Under the pieces are notes generated by a model. It did not search any database. It was given only the letters and a program-made list of their open reading frames with translations, and was not told the DNA's origin. 64,000 bases of DNA from Sinobacterium caligoides. GTDB taxonomy: Bacteria > Pseudomonadota > Gammaproteobacteria > Pseudomonadales > Sinobacteriaceae. Positions 26,222 through 35,775 of this stretch are shown piece after piece (within the stretch, counting starts at the first letter, position 1; every line of letters begins with the position of its first letter). A program made the position numbers and the translations under genes. The stretch covers positions 220,947 to 284,946 of the forward strand of contig NZ_RKHR01000005.1 in the NCBI RefSeq assembly GCF_003752585.1, given 5' to 3'.

Positions 26222-27211
26222 TTATGCTTGTACATCGACTACTAGGCGGCCTCGCACTGAACCTGTCAGCACCTCTTGCAATGCGACCAATGCCTGCTCT
26301 AAGTTAATCACTTGATGTAACTTCGCCATTGGCATGCCGTCAACAAGTGCAGCAATACTCTGCCACGCCGCCTGCTTAGTCGCCAGCGGCAGCTCCACCG
26401 AGTCAACGCCTAATAAAGCAACGCCCTTAAGGATGAATGGCAGTACTGTCAATGGCAGCTCAGTGCTCTGCGCTAGACCACAAGCAGCGACGCTACCGCC
26501 GTAGGCAACAGACTTAACCATATTCGCCAACGTGTCACCACCTGCGCAATCAATACCTGCATCCCAGCGAGGCTTCAACAACGGCCTAGGGTTATTAAGC
26601 GACAACTCTTCACGGCCGATGATCTCTGCAGCTCCTAAAGCACTAAGCCAATCGTGTTGCTCCGATTTCGCACTGACAGCAGTCACCTTGTAGCCCTTCA
26701 GCGAGGCTAGTGCTACCGCAACAGAGCCAACGCCGCCGCCCGCGCCACTGATGACGATAGAGGCACCAGGCTCAAGACCTGCTCGCTCCAAACGATCTAA
26801 ACATAGAAAAGCTGTCAAGCCTGCAGTGCCCAGCACCATCGCATCTAAGTTTGTCAACTGCTCGGGTAGCTTTAACGCCCATGCCGCTGGAATTTTAAGC
26901 TGTTCGGCGAGCCCACCATCAGTATTCATTCCAAGGTCATACCCTGTCACCAGAATACGATCACCTGCTGAAAACAATGAGCTTTTAGATTCAACAACCG
27001 TTCCCACAGCATCGATACCTGGGATATGAGGAAACTTTCTCGTTACTCCCGGGTTACCGGCAGCAGAGAGACCGTCTTTGTAGTTAATCGATGAGTAAGC
27101 AACACTCACCACGAGGCCATCATCCTCAGCCTCTAGAGCTGGCAATGATATTAGCCTTGTCGTAAATTCTTTTTCATCTTGAGTTGTTTGCAATGCCCTA
27201 AATAATGCCAT
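26222..27211 (-). CDS. acuI: Acrylyl-CoA reductase-type MDR protein (AcuI/YhdH)
   Basis: 329 residues, the YhdH/AcuI branch of medium-chain reductases. N-terminal blocks SSINYKDGLSAAGNPGV (about 40-56) and FPHIPGIDAVGTV are family hallmarks; the NADPH motif SGAGGGVGSVAVALASLKGY is at about 153-172. AcuI reduces acryloyl-CoA to propionyl-CoA with NADPH, often detoxifying acrylate made from 3-hydroxypropionate or DMSP. The position beside a beta-alanine/malonate-semialdehyde module suggests a C3 link, but it is transcribed from the other side. Confidence 0.88.
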   Translation of the reverse strand: MALFRALQTTQDEKEFTTRLISLPALEAEDDGLVVSVAYSSINYKDGLSAAGNPGVTRKFPHIPGIDAVGTVVESKSSLFSAGDRILVTGYDLGMNTDGGLAEQLKIPAAWALKLPEQLTNLDAMVLGTAGLTAFLCLDRLERAGLEPGASIVISGAGGGVGSVAVALASLKGYKVTAVSAKSEQHDWLSALGAAEIIGREELSLNNPRPLLKPRWDAGIDCAGGDTLANMVKSVAYGGSVAACGLAQSTELPLTVLPFILKGVALLGVDSVELPLATKQAAWQSIAALVDGMPMAKLHQVINLEQALVALQEVLTGSVRGRLVVDVQA

Positions 27212-27409
27212 CTTCTCTCCGCTCCTATGATCAACGTATTATGGTCACCCAGAGCGACCAAGATGCTGTCCGATAATTAACCTTTTAGGACGCCCCAGTA
27301 GTATTGCGTCATTGCGGCAATCTAATCACGAGAAACGACTCTCTACCTTGATCAGCCGCAGCACCATTACTCAAAAGAATAAACTTTAACTAAGCAATCC
27401 GTTAACATT

Positions 27410-27853
27410 CTAACTAATGTTAATTTCATCTAGAAATGCAGGGATAATTGTCTCGATATAGGCTTGGTAATGCTTTTCGATAAAGGCCGACTCATCCCAG
27501 TCACCATTAGAATACGCTGTAATAGCAGGACCAGCCAAATAGACTTGCGCCTCTACAACCTCCTCTGCATCGGCAACCTGGACCTGGACGGTATCACGTC
27601 GATACCAGCCCTGCTCAAGCATTTCGAAGGCATCGAGAACTTTAATCCCCCGCTCATCAACATCCAGTAGCAAGCTACCCTCGACCGTCTCGCCAGTCTT
27701 AGGGATCACAACTGCCACCGCAGGCACTTCTGCCTCTTTAATGGTTCGCCTGCTGTAATCGGGTAAGGTCGCTTGGCAAAGCTGAATGCGCTCGCCGAGT
27801 AGCGTCGTCAGCATATCGGGGTATTTCAATAAACCATAAGCAAAGACATTCAT
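27410..27853 (-). CDS. Gamma-glutamylcyclotransferase (GGCT/AIG2)-like protein
   Basis: 147 residues from ATG 27853 (a TTG nine codons upstream is less likely). It starts NVFAYGLLKYPDM, the YGxL...P nucleotide-like pocket of the GGCT/AIG2 fold, then VEGSLLLDVDERGIKVLDAFE (split VEGSLLLDVDE and LDAFE; about 77-99) with the family acidic residue in the region DAFE. These proteins cyclise gamma-glutamyl amines to 5-oxoproline; substrate here is unknown. Given the nearby gamma-glutamyl-polyamine genes, an amine substrate is attractive but unproven. A perfect 8-bp stem (27402-27423) overlaps its stop codon. Confidence 0.75.
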   Translation of the reverse strand: MNVFAYGLLKYPDMLTTLLGERIQLCQATLPDYSRRTIKEAEVPAVAVVIPKTGETVEGSLLLDVDERGIKVLDAFEMLEQGWYRRDTVQVQVADAEEVVEAQVYLAGPAITAYSNGDWDESAFIEKHYQAYIETIIPAFLDEINIS

Positions 27854-27966
27854 TGAATAGCTCTCAATATAAAATAACAAGAGTCGCCAACCGTCGTTAG
27901 CGCTGTTAATCCTATAGCGTAAACGAACAAAACGCTACGACCAACAGCGCCCACTGCTAGTAAAAA

Positions 27967-28683
27967 TTATCCCTGATAGCTTGCCTTAGCTTCATTATAA
28001 GTGACAATTAGTTGGTCGATGTCGGCTTGTTCGTAAGCACGTAAATTTGCCATTACCATGCACTTACTCCCCTTTCCGACGACCTTCCCTTGATCTTCAA
28101 ACTGAAAGTGCAAAGTAACATTACCACGCTTACCATTAACACTGAGCTCGGCTCCCGCAGCCTTCAATATCGGCTCCTGCAATGCCAGCGTATCAAGCTG
28201 CACCGACATGCTCTCGTAGATGACCAGCGGCCTTGCCACATTGATCATGACATTGTTCTCTTTCATCAAAGGAACAAGCACGTGGGGGAAAGTCTTGCCA
28301 GAGAAGGCTACATAGCTCCGTGTCAGCTTTTCAATCAAACCTTGATCATTACTCACATCACCGGCATATTCTGCCGCAAGATATTCCTTACCTTTAAGAT
28401 CATTAATCGTCAACGCCCCCGCAGAACGAGCAATAACCTCCAGTTCGAGGTCATTAGGCACCATACCACCAAAAGTTACCTTCATCTCAGTTGAAAGCCC
28501 CTTCGACGCCAGTACCTTAGCGAATAATAGGTCCCCTGGCACACAGAAGCGTTTGGCTGATACATCATGTATCGGGTTGAAGTCGTTAGCAATTTCCTTC
28601 GCAAATCGGCTTGACTGCTGTCGACTAAAAGAGAAACGACCCGCATCAAGAGCGTCGCAATATTCATTTATAAACATAGACAT
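27967..28683 (-). CDS. DUF3581 family protein
   Basis: 238 residues that I recognise as DUF3581, a family of uncertain function mostly in gammaproteobacteria. It starts MSMFINEYCDALDAGRFSFS; a segment NDFNPIHDVSAKRFCVPGD (about 34-52) is like the hot-dog fold dehydratase active-site region (D/N-x-N-x-x-H). Soluble, no signal peptide. Function cannot be named; thioester or acyl handling is an inference from that similarity. Flanked by the GGCT-like gene and ybaK on the same strand with gaps of over 80 bases. Confidence 0.7.
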   Translation of the reverse strand: MSMFINEYCDALDAGRFSFSRQQSSRFAKEIANDFNPIHDVSAKRFCVPGDLLFAKVLASKGLSTEMKVTFGGMVPNDLELEVIARSAGALTINDLKGKEYLAAEYAGDVSNDQGLIEKLTRSYVAFSGKTFPHVLVPLMKENNVMINVARPLVIYESMSVQLDTLALQEPILKAAGAELSVNGKRGNVTLHFQFEDQGKVVGKGSKCMVMANLRAYEQADIDQLIVTYNEAKASYQG

Positions 28684-28767
28684 AGGGTAACTTTGTGGTA
28701 ATTTAGAACAATAAAGCGTCCATGGTACAGTGATTGCTCTCGATGAAAAAGTATTAAAACAATCACT

Positions 28768-29232
28768 CTAGGTAATCGCAGCAAACTTGCCCCTAACTAA
28801 CGGCAACAAATCATTAGCCTGTAGTTCAATTTCAAGCCCCCTGCGACCACCGCTGACAAAAATTGTCTCACAGGCTTGCGCACTGTCATCAAGCACTGTA
28901 GGCAGTGCTTTCTTTTGCCCAATCGGGCTAACCCCGCCAAGAACATAACCACTACTGCGTTCGACTTCCTGCGGGTCTGCCATGGCAACCTTCTTATCGC
29001 CAACGGCCGAAGCAAAACGCTTCAAATTTAACTGTTCTCCTACGGGAAGTACAGCAACCGCCAGTCTACCTGTCGATAACTTTAGCACCAGCGTTTTAAA
29101 GACCCGCTCGACCGGCAAGTTAAGCATTTCAGCCGCCTCCAGACCATAGGATTTCGACTGGCTATCATGCTCATACTGGTGAAGCTTAAAGTCCACGCCC
29201 GCTCGTTTAACCACCTTTACACCTGGAGTCAT
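28768..29232 (-). CDS. ybaK: Cys-tRNA(Pro)/Cys-tRNA(Cys) deacylase YbaK
   Basis: 154 residues from ATG 29232 (GAGG upstream; a TTG four codons earlier is less likely). YbaK/EbsC fold: YGLEAAEMLNLPVERVFKTL (about 29-48), LAVAVLPVGEQLNLKRFA, then the loop GYVLGGVSPIGQKKALPTVL (about 95-114), which is the YbaK signature with catalytic Lys earlier in VFKTLV. It hydrolyses Cys mis-attached to tRNA-Pro in trans to ProRS. Confidence 0.9.
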   Translation of the reverse strand: MTPGVKVVKRAGVDFKLHQYEHDSQSKSYGLEAAEMLNLPVERVFKTLVLKLSTGRLAVAVLPVGEQLNLKRFASAVGDKKVAMADPQEVERSSGYVLGGVSPIGQKKALPTVLDDSAQACETIFVSGGRRGLEIELQANDLLPLVRGKFAAIT

Positions 29233-29272
29233 AAACCACCTCAACTCTATTATATTTTAGTTTTATCTAGAC

Positions 29273-29300
29273 AAAAAAAAACACCCTTTGAAGGGTGTTT
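29273..29300 (-). terminator. Rho-independent terminator after the small lipoprotein gene
   Basis: A stem of about 10 bp (29279-29288 with 29291-29300, inner pairs probably open as loop) followed on the minus strand by a run of eight T's. Positioned 15 bases past the stop at 29316. Confidence 0.8.
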
Positions 29301-29315
29301 TCAATACACGAATGA

Positions 29316-29717
29316 TTACTTCAACAGTGTACTAGTTATCGTCGCACACTCGCCATAGTAATCGGCACCAGCATGACCTATTAAACCTAGCTCAATGCCA
29401 CGCCGATAGTCGAGCTCATAACGGCAAATCATATCGGCGTTGTTGCGCGCCAGCTTCAACGGGTCGTTGGCGTGATTAAGGCCAAGTTCAATCATATTGG
29501 ATTGTGTACCGGTTAACTCAAGATGATCATTGGTTACCTGCTCTACATTATGCTGACTCAAAATCGCATCGGCTGCGCTTCGACCTGCAGAGGTAATACT
29601 ATTTAAAGTAGGCAGTTTCTCCTGCGCTACATCACCCTCGCTATTTGCTTGTTGGCCACTACAAGCAGCCAGCGACGCGAATGCCAATGCTATGCCAGGT
29701 AAAATTAAACGCTTCAT
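29316..29717 (-). CDS. Small lipoprotein of unknown function
   Basis: 133 residues. Signal peptide with lipobox LAAC (cysteine near residue 19), so probably lipid-anchored in the periplasm. The rest has no domain I recognise. It contains two further cysteines (in MICRYELDY and GECATI) that could form a disulfide. It is 54 bases downstream of the YbaY-META lipoprotein gene on the same strand and ends at a strong terminator, so the two may be one transcript. Confidence 0.65.
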   Translation of the reverse strand: MKRLILPGIALAFASLAACSGQQANSEGDVAQEKLPTLNSITSAGRSAADAILSQHNVEQVTNDHLELTGTQSNMIELGLNHANDPLKLARNNADMICRYELDYRRGIELGLIGHAGADYYGECATITSTLLK

Positions 29718-29771
29718 CTCAATACCTAAATTATCCTACTACGCTAAGAAATATCTTCGAACATACGCTTA

Positions 29772-30596
29772 CTATTGCATATAACGTGACTCAAAACTTG
29801 CGACTACATCACCGGCGTGATTTTTCATCGTCAATGTTTCACCTCTAACAACAACACTATGCATATCCTCAAGCGCCTTAAGGTAGCTCTGCTCAAGCTC
29901 CATACCTTTCATACAAGCTTTCATTGTGCTGCCAATCGGACCAAATTTTAAACCATCTGAACCAATACGATACTCTCCCATGTAACGATTACAACCAGAA
30001 AAACCACGTATTGCCTTGTTTTCGCTCATTAGTTGCAGGTAAACCTCTTTGTCACCCGCGCCGACATCAACACTCTCACCGTTCAATGTCATCAACTTCC
30101 AATAGGTGTTGGTCAAGCTAGCGTTTGAAGACACCTGCTTCGCCGCACTTTTGTGAGCGGCTTCATGCCCTCCTCCCACACGCTTTAACATCAATTGAAC
30201 CTTACCATTTTCATCAGAAGCGAAGACGTCATTGCTGGTGTCAGTAGTATAAATCAATCGGTCATTTAGCTTAATTACAGCACGTGCAGAATATCGCCCC
30301 TTTGGATCAATTTTGTTAGCATCATAAGGTAACTCAACCTCATAGGGAGGCATTCCAAGCTCTGTTACAGTCGTTTTAGCAACGAGCTCCTCTGCAACAT
30401 CCATCTTAGCTACATTAGCAAAGCTCACCGTCAACTCGGCGCCAGGAGGTAAGGCCATGCGCTCTCGATACATGATCTCTGTCGTAATCTTCTTCATATC
30501 AGGCTCATCTGCTTTATCAACTGACCGGCTATCACAAGCAGTTAGAAATACTGCCCCAGCTATTAGGTAAGCAGCCATTAAAGATTTACGTAACAT
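29772..30596 (-). CDS. Lipoprotein with YbaY-like and META domains
   Basis: 274 residues. Signal peptide and lipobox LTAC (cysteine near 21). Residues about 45-140 resemble the YbaY/type III pilotin-like lipoprotein fold (LPPGAELTVSFANVA, then MPPYEVELPYDANKIDPKGR, split MPPYEVELPYD and IDPKGRYSARA). Residues about 165-272 are a META (HslJ-like) domain: TYWKLMTLNG, FSGCNRYMGEY, and the STMKACMKGMELEQ block. Role: probably outer-membrane stress or heat-related, as for HslJ, but unproven. Fusion of the two families in one lipoprotein recurs in gammaproteobacteria as far as I recall. Confidence 0.78.
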   Translation of the reverse strand: MLRKSLMAAYLIAGAVFLTACDSRSVDKADEPDMKKITTEIMYRERMALPPGAELTVSFANVAKMDVAEELVAKTTVTELGMPPYEVELPYDANKIDPKGRYSARAVIKLNDRLIYTTDTSNDVFASDENGKVQLMLKRVGGGHEAAHKSAAKQVSSNASLTNTYWKLMTLNGESVDVGAGDKEVYLQLMSENKAIRGFSGCNRYMGEYRIGSDGLKFGPIGSTMKACMKGMELEQSYLKALEDMHSVVVRGETLTMKNHAGDVVASFESRYMQ

Positions 30597-30964
30597 GGTC
30601 TCTCCCGTTTATATTTCTATATTTAAATTATGGTCTGCCGCGGGCTTAAATATTTAGCATTTTTAACCTGCTCAATCGGTACTCTGCTTTGACAATGAAC
30701 CACGCCAGCCTATTACCACGAGACGGCTCTACGCTACACAAGCTGGAATCATCGTTAGCTCAAACTAAATGAAAAATATCATTGCCACCAGCAAAGGATT
30801 CTTTGAGTCATACAATCCAGAGCAACCATAATATTAACTTTTGTACATAATCCAATAGTGGAAACTACCTATCCCCCATTGATTTGTCGATTAAACGACC
30901 TACGCAAACACAGTTTTTGACGACTATTCTTTATTTATCCTATGACTATAGACATTGCACGGGC
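30597..30964. other. Divergent gap between lipoprotein gene and mscS-like gene
   Basis: 368 bases. An open frame from TTG 30884 continues into the MscS gene but has no ribosome site. No clear promoter pair, hairpin or repeat was recognised. Confidence 0.4.
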
Positions 30965-33265
30965 ATGAAGCGGTTAAAGTGTATTAAAGATAGACCAAAA
31001 AACACATTGAGCACGGCACCATTAGGCTTCGTTATTGCTACTCTGCTATTAGCCTGTCTTATTAGCTTGTCAGCCTACGCGGATAATACCTGGCAAGGGC
31101 GCTGGAACACTGTCTGGCGCAGTGGTGGTGCTCAGCTACAAATCGAACAAGATGGCAATAAAGTGACTGGCTACTACCAGCCATATGATGGCTATATAAG
31201 AGCCACCATTAAAGGTGACCAGCTCACAGGCAAGTGGTCGCAAGCCAACGCCAGTGGCCACTTTATTTTCGTCATGGCGCCTGATAAAGAAACCTTCTCT
31301 GGGCGCTTTGATAACGGCGAGTGGTGGAACGGAGAGCGTATCGATGTAAGTCGTTCTGTTAAGCCGCCATCCGTTAATACTACCGATCCAAGAGAGACGA
31401 TGCGTAGCTTCCTCACCTTAGCTAACGCCATCAACGCCGGCGATCTAAACCTGATGGACGAGCTGCTCTCCACGCTCGATATAGACCTCGACAACATCGA
31501 TCAGCCCTATCGTGATTACACGATTAGGGCTATGCAACTATTTTATATCATTGATCAGGCGCACTTACGGATATGGACGATAGAGAACGAGGTCGATCAG
31601 CAGCATTACCAACTGACACTGCCGTTAATAAGTGGTGATACCTTTGACGTTCAGTTCATTAATCAAAATGGCGTATGGAAAATTGCGCTCCCAGACTTTA
31701 CGACACTGAAACTCACCTTAGATGCCCAGCTTGAGAAGCTTGGTCAACCTGAGATCAACCCTCTGAAACACCTTGATCTCGCCACCCCCAGAGACACCTT
31801 GCGCACTTTTGTCGAGCAGTTCTACGCATGGGATAAAGGCGGTAAAGTTGATGTATTACGCACCCTCGATCTCAGTGCCGTTCCAATCAACGTTCGAGAA
31901 TGGGAAACTCCTATTATCGCTGAATACTTAATGCAGAGTCTCAATCGTATTACTTTTATTATCTGGCAGGAGATTCCCAACGACCCCAACAGCGATACCC
32001 CTTTCGTCTATTTCCAACACCCACGTGGCAATATTGTCATTGCTCCAAAAACGGATGTTGACGGCCATAAGATCTGGCAATTTACCCCAGACACTATTGC
32101 GACGATTCGCGAGCTACACGATACGCTTGAGCCACTGCCGACAGTGGTCGGCTCACAAGCGATTAACGACACCACCGTCTTTTTCACGATTCGCCACTTA
32201 ATCAAACAGTGGAGCCCTTGGCTTACCAAGCGGGTGTGGTTATTGGAGCTCTGGCAATTCATCGCCGGCATCAGTTTCATCTTCCTTGGAGGCTGGCTGG
32301 CTCTGCTAGCTTCTTCACTCATCACACACAGCTGTCAGCGAATACCAATTCTTGCCCAGCCCACTCGACGTGATGCCAACGCAACGTTTGGTCACCCCTG
32401 CACCCTATTGATCACCGGCAGTTTGTGGTCCTATGGTTTCATCATACTGGGAATCCCCGACTACCTATTTACACTCATTCGCACAATTAGCGCCTCATTC
32501 ATTGTGGTTGGCGGCATTTGGCTAGCGCTCTCTGTTGTTAATAAAATACAGCGAATACTATTAGAAAAGGCTCATTCAACCACGACGCTACTTGACGACA
32601 TTCTCATCACCCTAGTGGGTAGTTTAAGCAAACTCGTGCTGTTTATCTCCGGAGCTATCGCTTTCGCCGAGATTTTCAACATCCCCTATGAGACAGTCAT
32701 CGCAGGGCTCGGTATTGGCGGGCTTGCTTTCGCCATCGCCGCCAAAGACACTATCGCCAACTTCTTTGGCTCGGCCGTCATCCTCGCCGACCGCCCATTT
32801 AGCCCAGGAGATAAGATCGTCATCGGTGAATATACCGGGCGTATTGAGGCCGTTGGCCTACGTTCGACAAAGATTCGCACAGAAAATGAGGCGGTGGTGA
32901 TCATACCTAACAGCCTGGTATCAAAAGATATCATCTGTAACCGCACGCGTAAGCAGCGCTCCCTAGTCGATCTCTATCTTAAAATTGCCAACAATACTGC
33001 GGCGAACGATATCGCAACACTCTCCAATGATATTCAGCGCTTACTTGAGGAGGAACCTCTCGTCGATGGCAAGTGGCTCTTTGTCGGCGCCCACGGTTTT
33101 CATGAGTCAGGTGTGAGGTTGCGCATTCGCTGCTATCTAAACATGACCGTTGAGCGTGAGTTCTACCGTGAACGCCATGAGTTGACGATGAAGATCATGC
33201 GCTTGATCGAGAACAGCCACGTGAAGCTAGAGTGCGCCCCTCGCCCCGAGATACAACCGACCTAA
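30965..33265 (+). CDS. MscS-family mechanosensitive channel with large periplasmic N-terminal region
   Basis: 766 residues from ATG 30965, where a signal peptide starts (hydrophobic run about 20-40, ending in AYA). Mature front (about 40-115): a beta-rich WQGRWNTVWRSGGAQLQIEQ-type domain with tryptophan and glycine repeats (QGRWN, GYYQPYDGYI, GRFDNGEWWNGERI). A mixed region then runs to about 430. Several membrane helices follow (about 440-610). The pore helix and MscS core read AGLGIGGLAFAIAAKDTIAN (about 602-621), then GDKIVIGEY and the beta domain. It probably vents solutes on osmotic downshock. Confidence 0.85.
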   Translation: MKRLKCIKDRPKNTLSTAPLGFVIATLLLACLISLSAYADNTWQGRWNTVWRSGGAQLQIEQDGNKVTGYYQPYDGYIRATIKGDQLTGKWSQANASGHFIFVMAPDKETFSGRFDNGEWWNGERIDVSRSVKPPSVNTTDPRETMRSFLTLANAINAGDLNLMDELLSTLDIDLDNIDQPYRDYTIRAMQLFYIIDQAHLRIWTIENEVDQQHYQLTLPLISGDTFDVQFINQNGVWKIALPDFTTLKLTLDAQLEKLGQPEINPLKHLDLATPRDTLRTFVEQFYAWDKGGKVDVLRTLDLSAVPINVREWETPIIAEYLMQSLNRITFIIWQEIPNDPNSDTPFVYFQHPRGNIVIAPKTDVDGHKIWQFTPDTIATIRELHDTLEPLPTVVGSQAINDTTVFFTIRHLIKQWSPWLTKRVWLLELWQFIAGISFIFLGGWLALLASSLITHSCQRIPILAQPTRRDANATFGHPCTLLITGSLWSYGFIILGIPDYLFTLIRTISASFIVVGGIWLALSVVNKIQRILLEKAHSTTTLLDDILITLVGSLSKLVLFISGAIAFAEIFNIPYETVIAGLGIGGLAFAIAAKDTIANFFGSAVILADRPFSPGDKIVIGEYTGRIEAVGLRSTKIRTENEAVVIIPNSLVSKDIICNRTRKQRSLVDLYLKIANNTAANDIATLSNDIQRLLEEEPLVDGKWLFVGAHGFHESGVRLRIRCYLNMTVEREFYRERHELTMKIMRLIENSHVKLECAPRPEIQPT

Positions 33266-33278
33266 CCCTGCAGCACAA

Positions 33279-33683
33279 TCAATAAGATTGGCGATTTAGT
33301 TCATCGACCTGGCCGTTCAAGGTCCAAAGATCATACAGCCAACCAAGCCCACACAAACCAGCCGTGAAAAAATAGAGGATGCCAGTGACCCACTTCCCCA
33401 TATAAAGACGATGCACGCCAAACAATCCAAGGAACGTCAATAACAACCAGCTCACCGAGTAATTGTAAGCCCCTTGTGCAAAACGTCGATCGGCTTCATC
33501 GTGCATCGCAGGAATCAGGAATAGGTCGATTATCCAGCCAATAAAAAACAAACCTAGCGTAAAAAAATACAGCGTCCCAGTCTTTGGCTTGCCGTAATAG
33601 AAGCGGTGCGCGCCTAAAAAGCCAAATATCCAGATCACATAACCTAATAGAACAGAATGCGTCGTTGAGCCACTATTATTCAT
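33279..33683 (-). CDS. Double TM2-domain membrane protein
   Basis: 134 residues with two tandem TM2 modules. Module 1: WIFGFLGAHRFYYGKPKTG then IDLFLI (about 13-55). Module 2: FLGLFGVHRLYMGKWVTG then LYDLWTL (about 84-125). Each has the G-x-H-R-(F/L)-Y-x-G-K motif between two membrane helices, with a linker at about 56-75. TM2 proteins have no settled role in bacteria. It converges on the MscS gene with a 13-base gap. Confidence 0.85.
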   Translation of the reverse strand: MNNSGSTTHSVLLGYVIWIFGFLGAHRFYYGKPKTGTLYFFTLGLFFIGWIIDLFLIPAMHDEADRRFAQGAYNYSVSWLLLTFLGLFGVHRLYMGKWVTGILYFFTAGLCGLGWLYDLWTLNGQVDELNRQSY

Positions 33684-33907
33684 ACGGTATACCTCAGTCC
33701 AAAGACTATCTATTTAGCTTCCCTTATAAACGGGTAAGCTGATTAAAACGACTAACATGCACCATGATATTGTCATAGGTCAAGCCACTGCTTACCCAAA
33801 TTACTTTTTTGCTGGCTAGACAAGCTTTTAATTCACGAACCGCTTGACCACTACCCCACCCCAGCCACTACACTAGCGCCTCAGCAGTACAACGTGTCGG
33901 AGATAGC

Positions 33908-35254
33908 GTGACCACTTCCAAAAGCTCATGGCAGCCTGATAGCTGGAGACAGCAAACAGGGCTACAAATGCCTCACTACCACGATCAAGCATCACTCTCA
34001 TCGGTAACCCAGAGCTTACGTGGTATGCCTGCGCTGGTTCTTCCAGAGGAAATACAACGGTTGCGACAGCAGCTGGCCATGGCCGAACGCGGCGAAGCCT
34101 TCCTCCTACAGGCTGGCGACTGTGCCGAGAGCTTTAATGATTTTGGCGAGACTAAGCTTCGTGCAACCTTCCAACAAATCCTGCAGATGGCGGTGGTACT
34201 GACCCATGGTTTGGAGCGCCCTGTCATTAAGCTCGGGCGCATTGCCGGGCAATATGCCAAACCACGCTCCAGCGATAAAGAGAGTCGCGGTGACCAAAGC
34301 CTCCCTAGCTATCGTGGCGACATTATAAACGGCGTCGATTTCACCGCTGAGGCGAGAGTACCCGACCCACAACGCATGCTGCAGGCCTATCACTTTTCAG
34401 CTTGTGGCCTCAACCTATTGCGAGCCCTGTCGTCATCAGGTGAGGCCGACCTCAACCAGGTCAAACAGTGGAATCGTGCCTTCGTCGCCAATAGTCAGGC
34501 TAGTGCAACCTATCAAGAGGTCACCGCTCAAATCGAGCAGTCTCTCGCCTTCATGAATGTAGTCGGCATCAATACCAGCAATACTCCCTCACTGCATCAA
34601 GTAGACCTGTTCTGCTCGCACGAAGCACTTCTACTTGAGTATGAGCAGGCGTTGGTACGACAAGATCGTAATGGTGACTTCTATGGCGGCTCTGGACATA
34701 TGCTCTGGATTGGTGAGCGCACTCGCCAGCTTAACAGCGCGCATGTCGAATTCCTTCGTGGACTCAGCAACCCAGTGGGCATCAAAGTCGGCCCTACAGC
34801 GACCAGCGATAGTATTCTGCCACTGCTCGATACGCTGAACCCTGATAATGCCTCAGGTCGTATCACACTCATTAGTCGCATGGGGGCGGACAATATCGAG
34901 CAATTGTTACCGCCGTTGGTCCGCGATTTAAAACGCGATGGGCGAAACGTGTGCTGGATCTCTGACCCTATGCACGGCAACACCCAAAGTACCAAGCATG
35001 GCTATAAGACCCGTGACTTCAACAACATCATTCGTGAAATCAAAGGTTTCTTTGCCGTCCATCAGGCCGAAGGAAGTGTCGCCGGCGGCGTTCACCTTGA
35101 GCTTACAGGCGAACACGTCACCGAGTGCATCGGCGGCATAACCGGTATCAGCGAATCTGACTTAGAACAGTGCTACAAGACTCAGTGTGACCCACGTCTA
35201 AACGGTGACCAAGGATTAGAACTGGCCTTCTTGGTGGCCGAATTATTACGCTAA
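33908..35254 (+). CDS. Class II (plant-type) DAHP synthase
   Basis: 448 residues, 3-deoxy-7-phosphoheptulonate synthase class II: first step of the shikimate pathway, from PEP and erythrose 4-phosphate. Features: FLLQAGDCAESF (about 60-71), with the metal-binding cysteine, KLGRIAGQYAKPRS (about 110-123), and SDPMHGNTQSTKHGYKTR (about 354-371). Starts at GTG 33908. Other shikimate genes are not near. It ends 20 bases before a small lipoprotein gene, possibly cotranscribed. Confidence 0.93.
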   Translation: MTTSKSSWQPDSWRQQTGLQMPHYHDQASLSSVTQSLRGMPALVLPEEIQRLRQQLAMAERGEAFLLQAGDCAESFNDFGETKLRATFQQILQMAVVLTHGLERPVIKLGRIAGQYAKPRSSDKESRGDQSLPSYRGDIINGVDFTAEARVPDPQRMLQAYHFSACGLNLLRALSSSGEADLNQVKQWNRAFVANSQASATYQEVTAQIEQSLAFMNVVGINTSNTPSLHQVDLFCSHEALLLEYEQALVRQDRNGDFYGGSGHMLWIGERTRQLNSAHVEFLRGLSNPVGIKVGPTATSDSILPLLDTLNPDNASGRITLISRMGADNIEQLLPPLVRDLKRDGRNVCWISDPMHGNTQSTKHGYKTRDFNNIIREIKGFFAVHQAEGSVAGGVHLELTGEHVTECIGGITGISESDLEQCYKTQCDPRLNGDQGLELAFLVAELLR

Positions 35255-35274
35255 TAGAATAAAGGAGGTGCATT

Positions 35275-35670
35275 ATGCTAAAAAGGATTTTGGGGGGCGC
35301 TGGAGTTGCCCTCATGGCTGGCTGTAGTCAAACGTATATGGCTGGGCCTACGCCCCACGATACCATAGCCGTTACCGACACTCCTACATGGGTCTACAGC
35401 AGTACCGGAGCCCGGCAGTGTGAACCTGGCTCCGGTATCAGTCTACTGGACTCAGCCGATCAGTTACGCGAGCACAATATTACAGTCAACAGCTCGAAGC
35501 GTGGTCACCTCACCGGCATGTTTGTTATTGCCCTATGTGGTGCACCTACCCTCGACATCTACCTGCACGAAATAGACACTGGGCAACTATCCTCAGCTGA
35601 AGCCCTTGGCTTCAAGGCCGTTAATGAGCTTGAAAGCGAAGACGGCGCAGCCTACAAACTCGAACCGTAA
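35275..35670 (+). CDS. Small lipoprotein of unknown function
   Basis: 131 residues. Signal peptide with lipobox LMAGC (cysteine near 17). No family recognised. The N-terminal mature part contains TYMAGPTPHDTIAV, and a middle block SSTGARQCEPGSGISLLDSADQL is followed by a second cysteine region FVIALCGAPTLDIYLHEI (each quoted in part). An almost perfect ribosome site AAGGAGGTG precedes it. It lies 20 bases after DAHP synthase. Confidence 0.65.
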   Translation: MLKRILGGAGVALMAGCSQTYMAGPTPHDTIAVTDTPTWVYSSTGARQCEPGSGISLLDSADQLREHNITVNSSKRGHLTGMFVIALCGAPTLDIYLHEIDTGQLSSAEALGFKAVNELESEDGAAYKLEP

Positions 35671-35775
35671 TTTTTCATCTAAACGTGAGTCAGCAAACGA
35701 CGAGAAGCAAACAAAACTGCTGAGTATTTTCATGATCAGCAATGGCTCTTCTTGCCCTTAACTCAAAGAGTCCTC

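Noticed and set aside
27402-27423. Perfect 8-bp AT-rich hairpin over the GGCT-like stop codon
   Set aside because: AT-rich stem with no T-run; recorded with the gene but not called as a terminator.
28729-28767. 8-bp inverted repeat with a long loop between ybaK and DUF3581
   Set aside because: The arms are 23 bases apart without a T-run on the expected side; too weak to call a terminator or operator.
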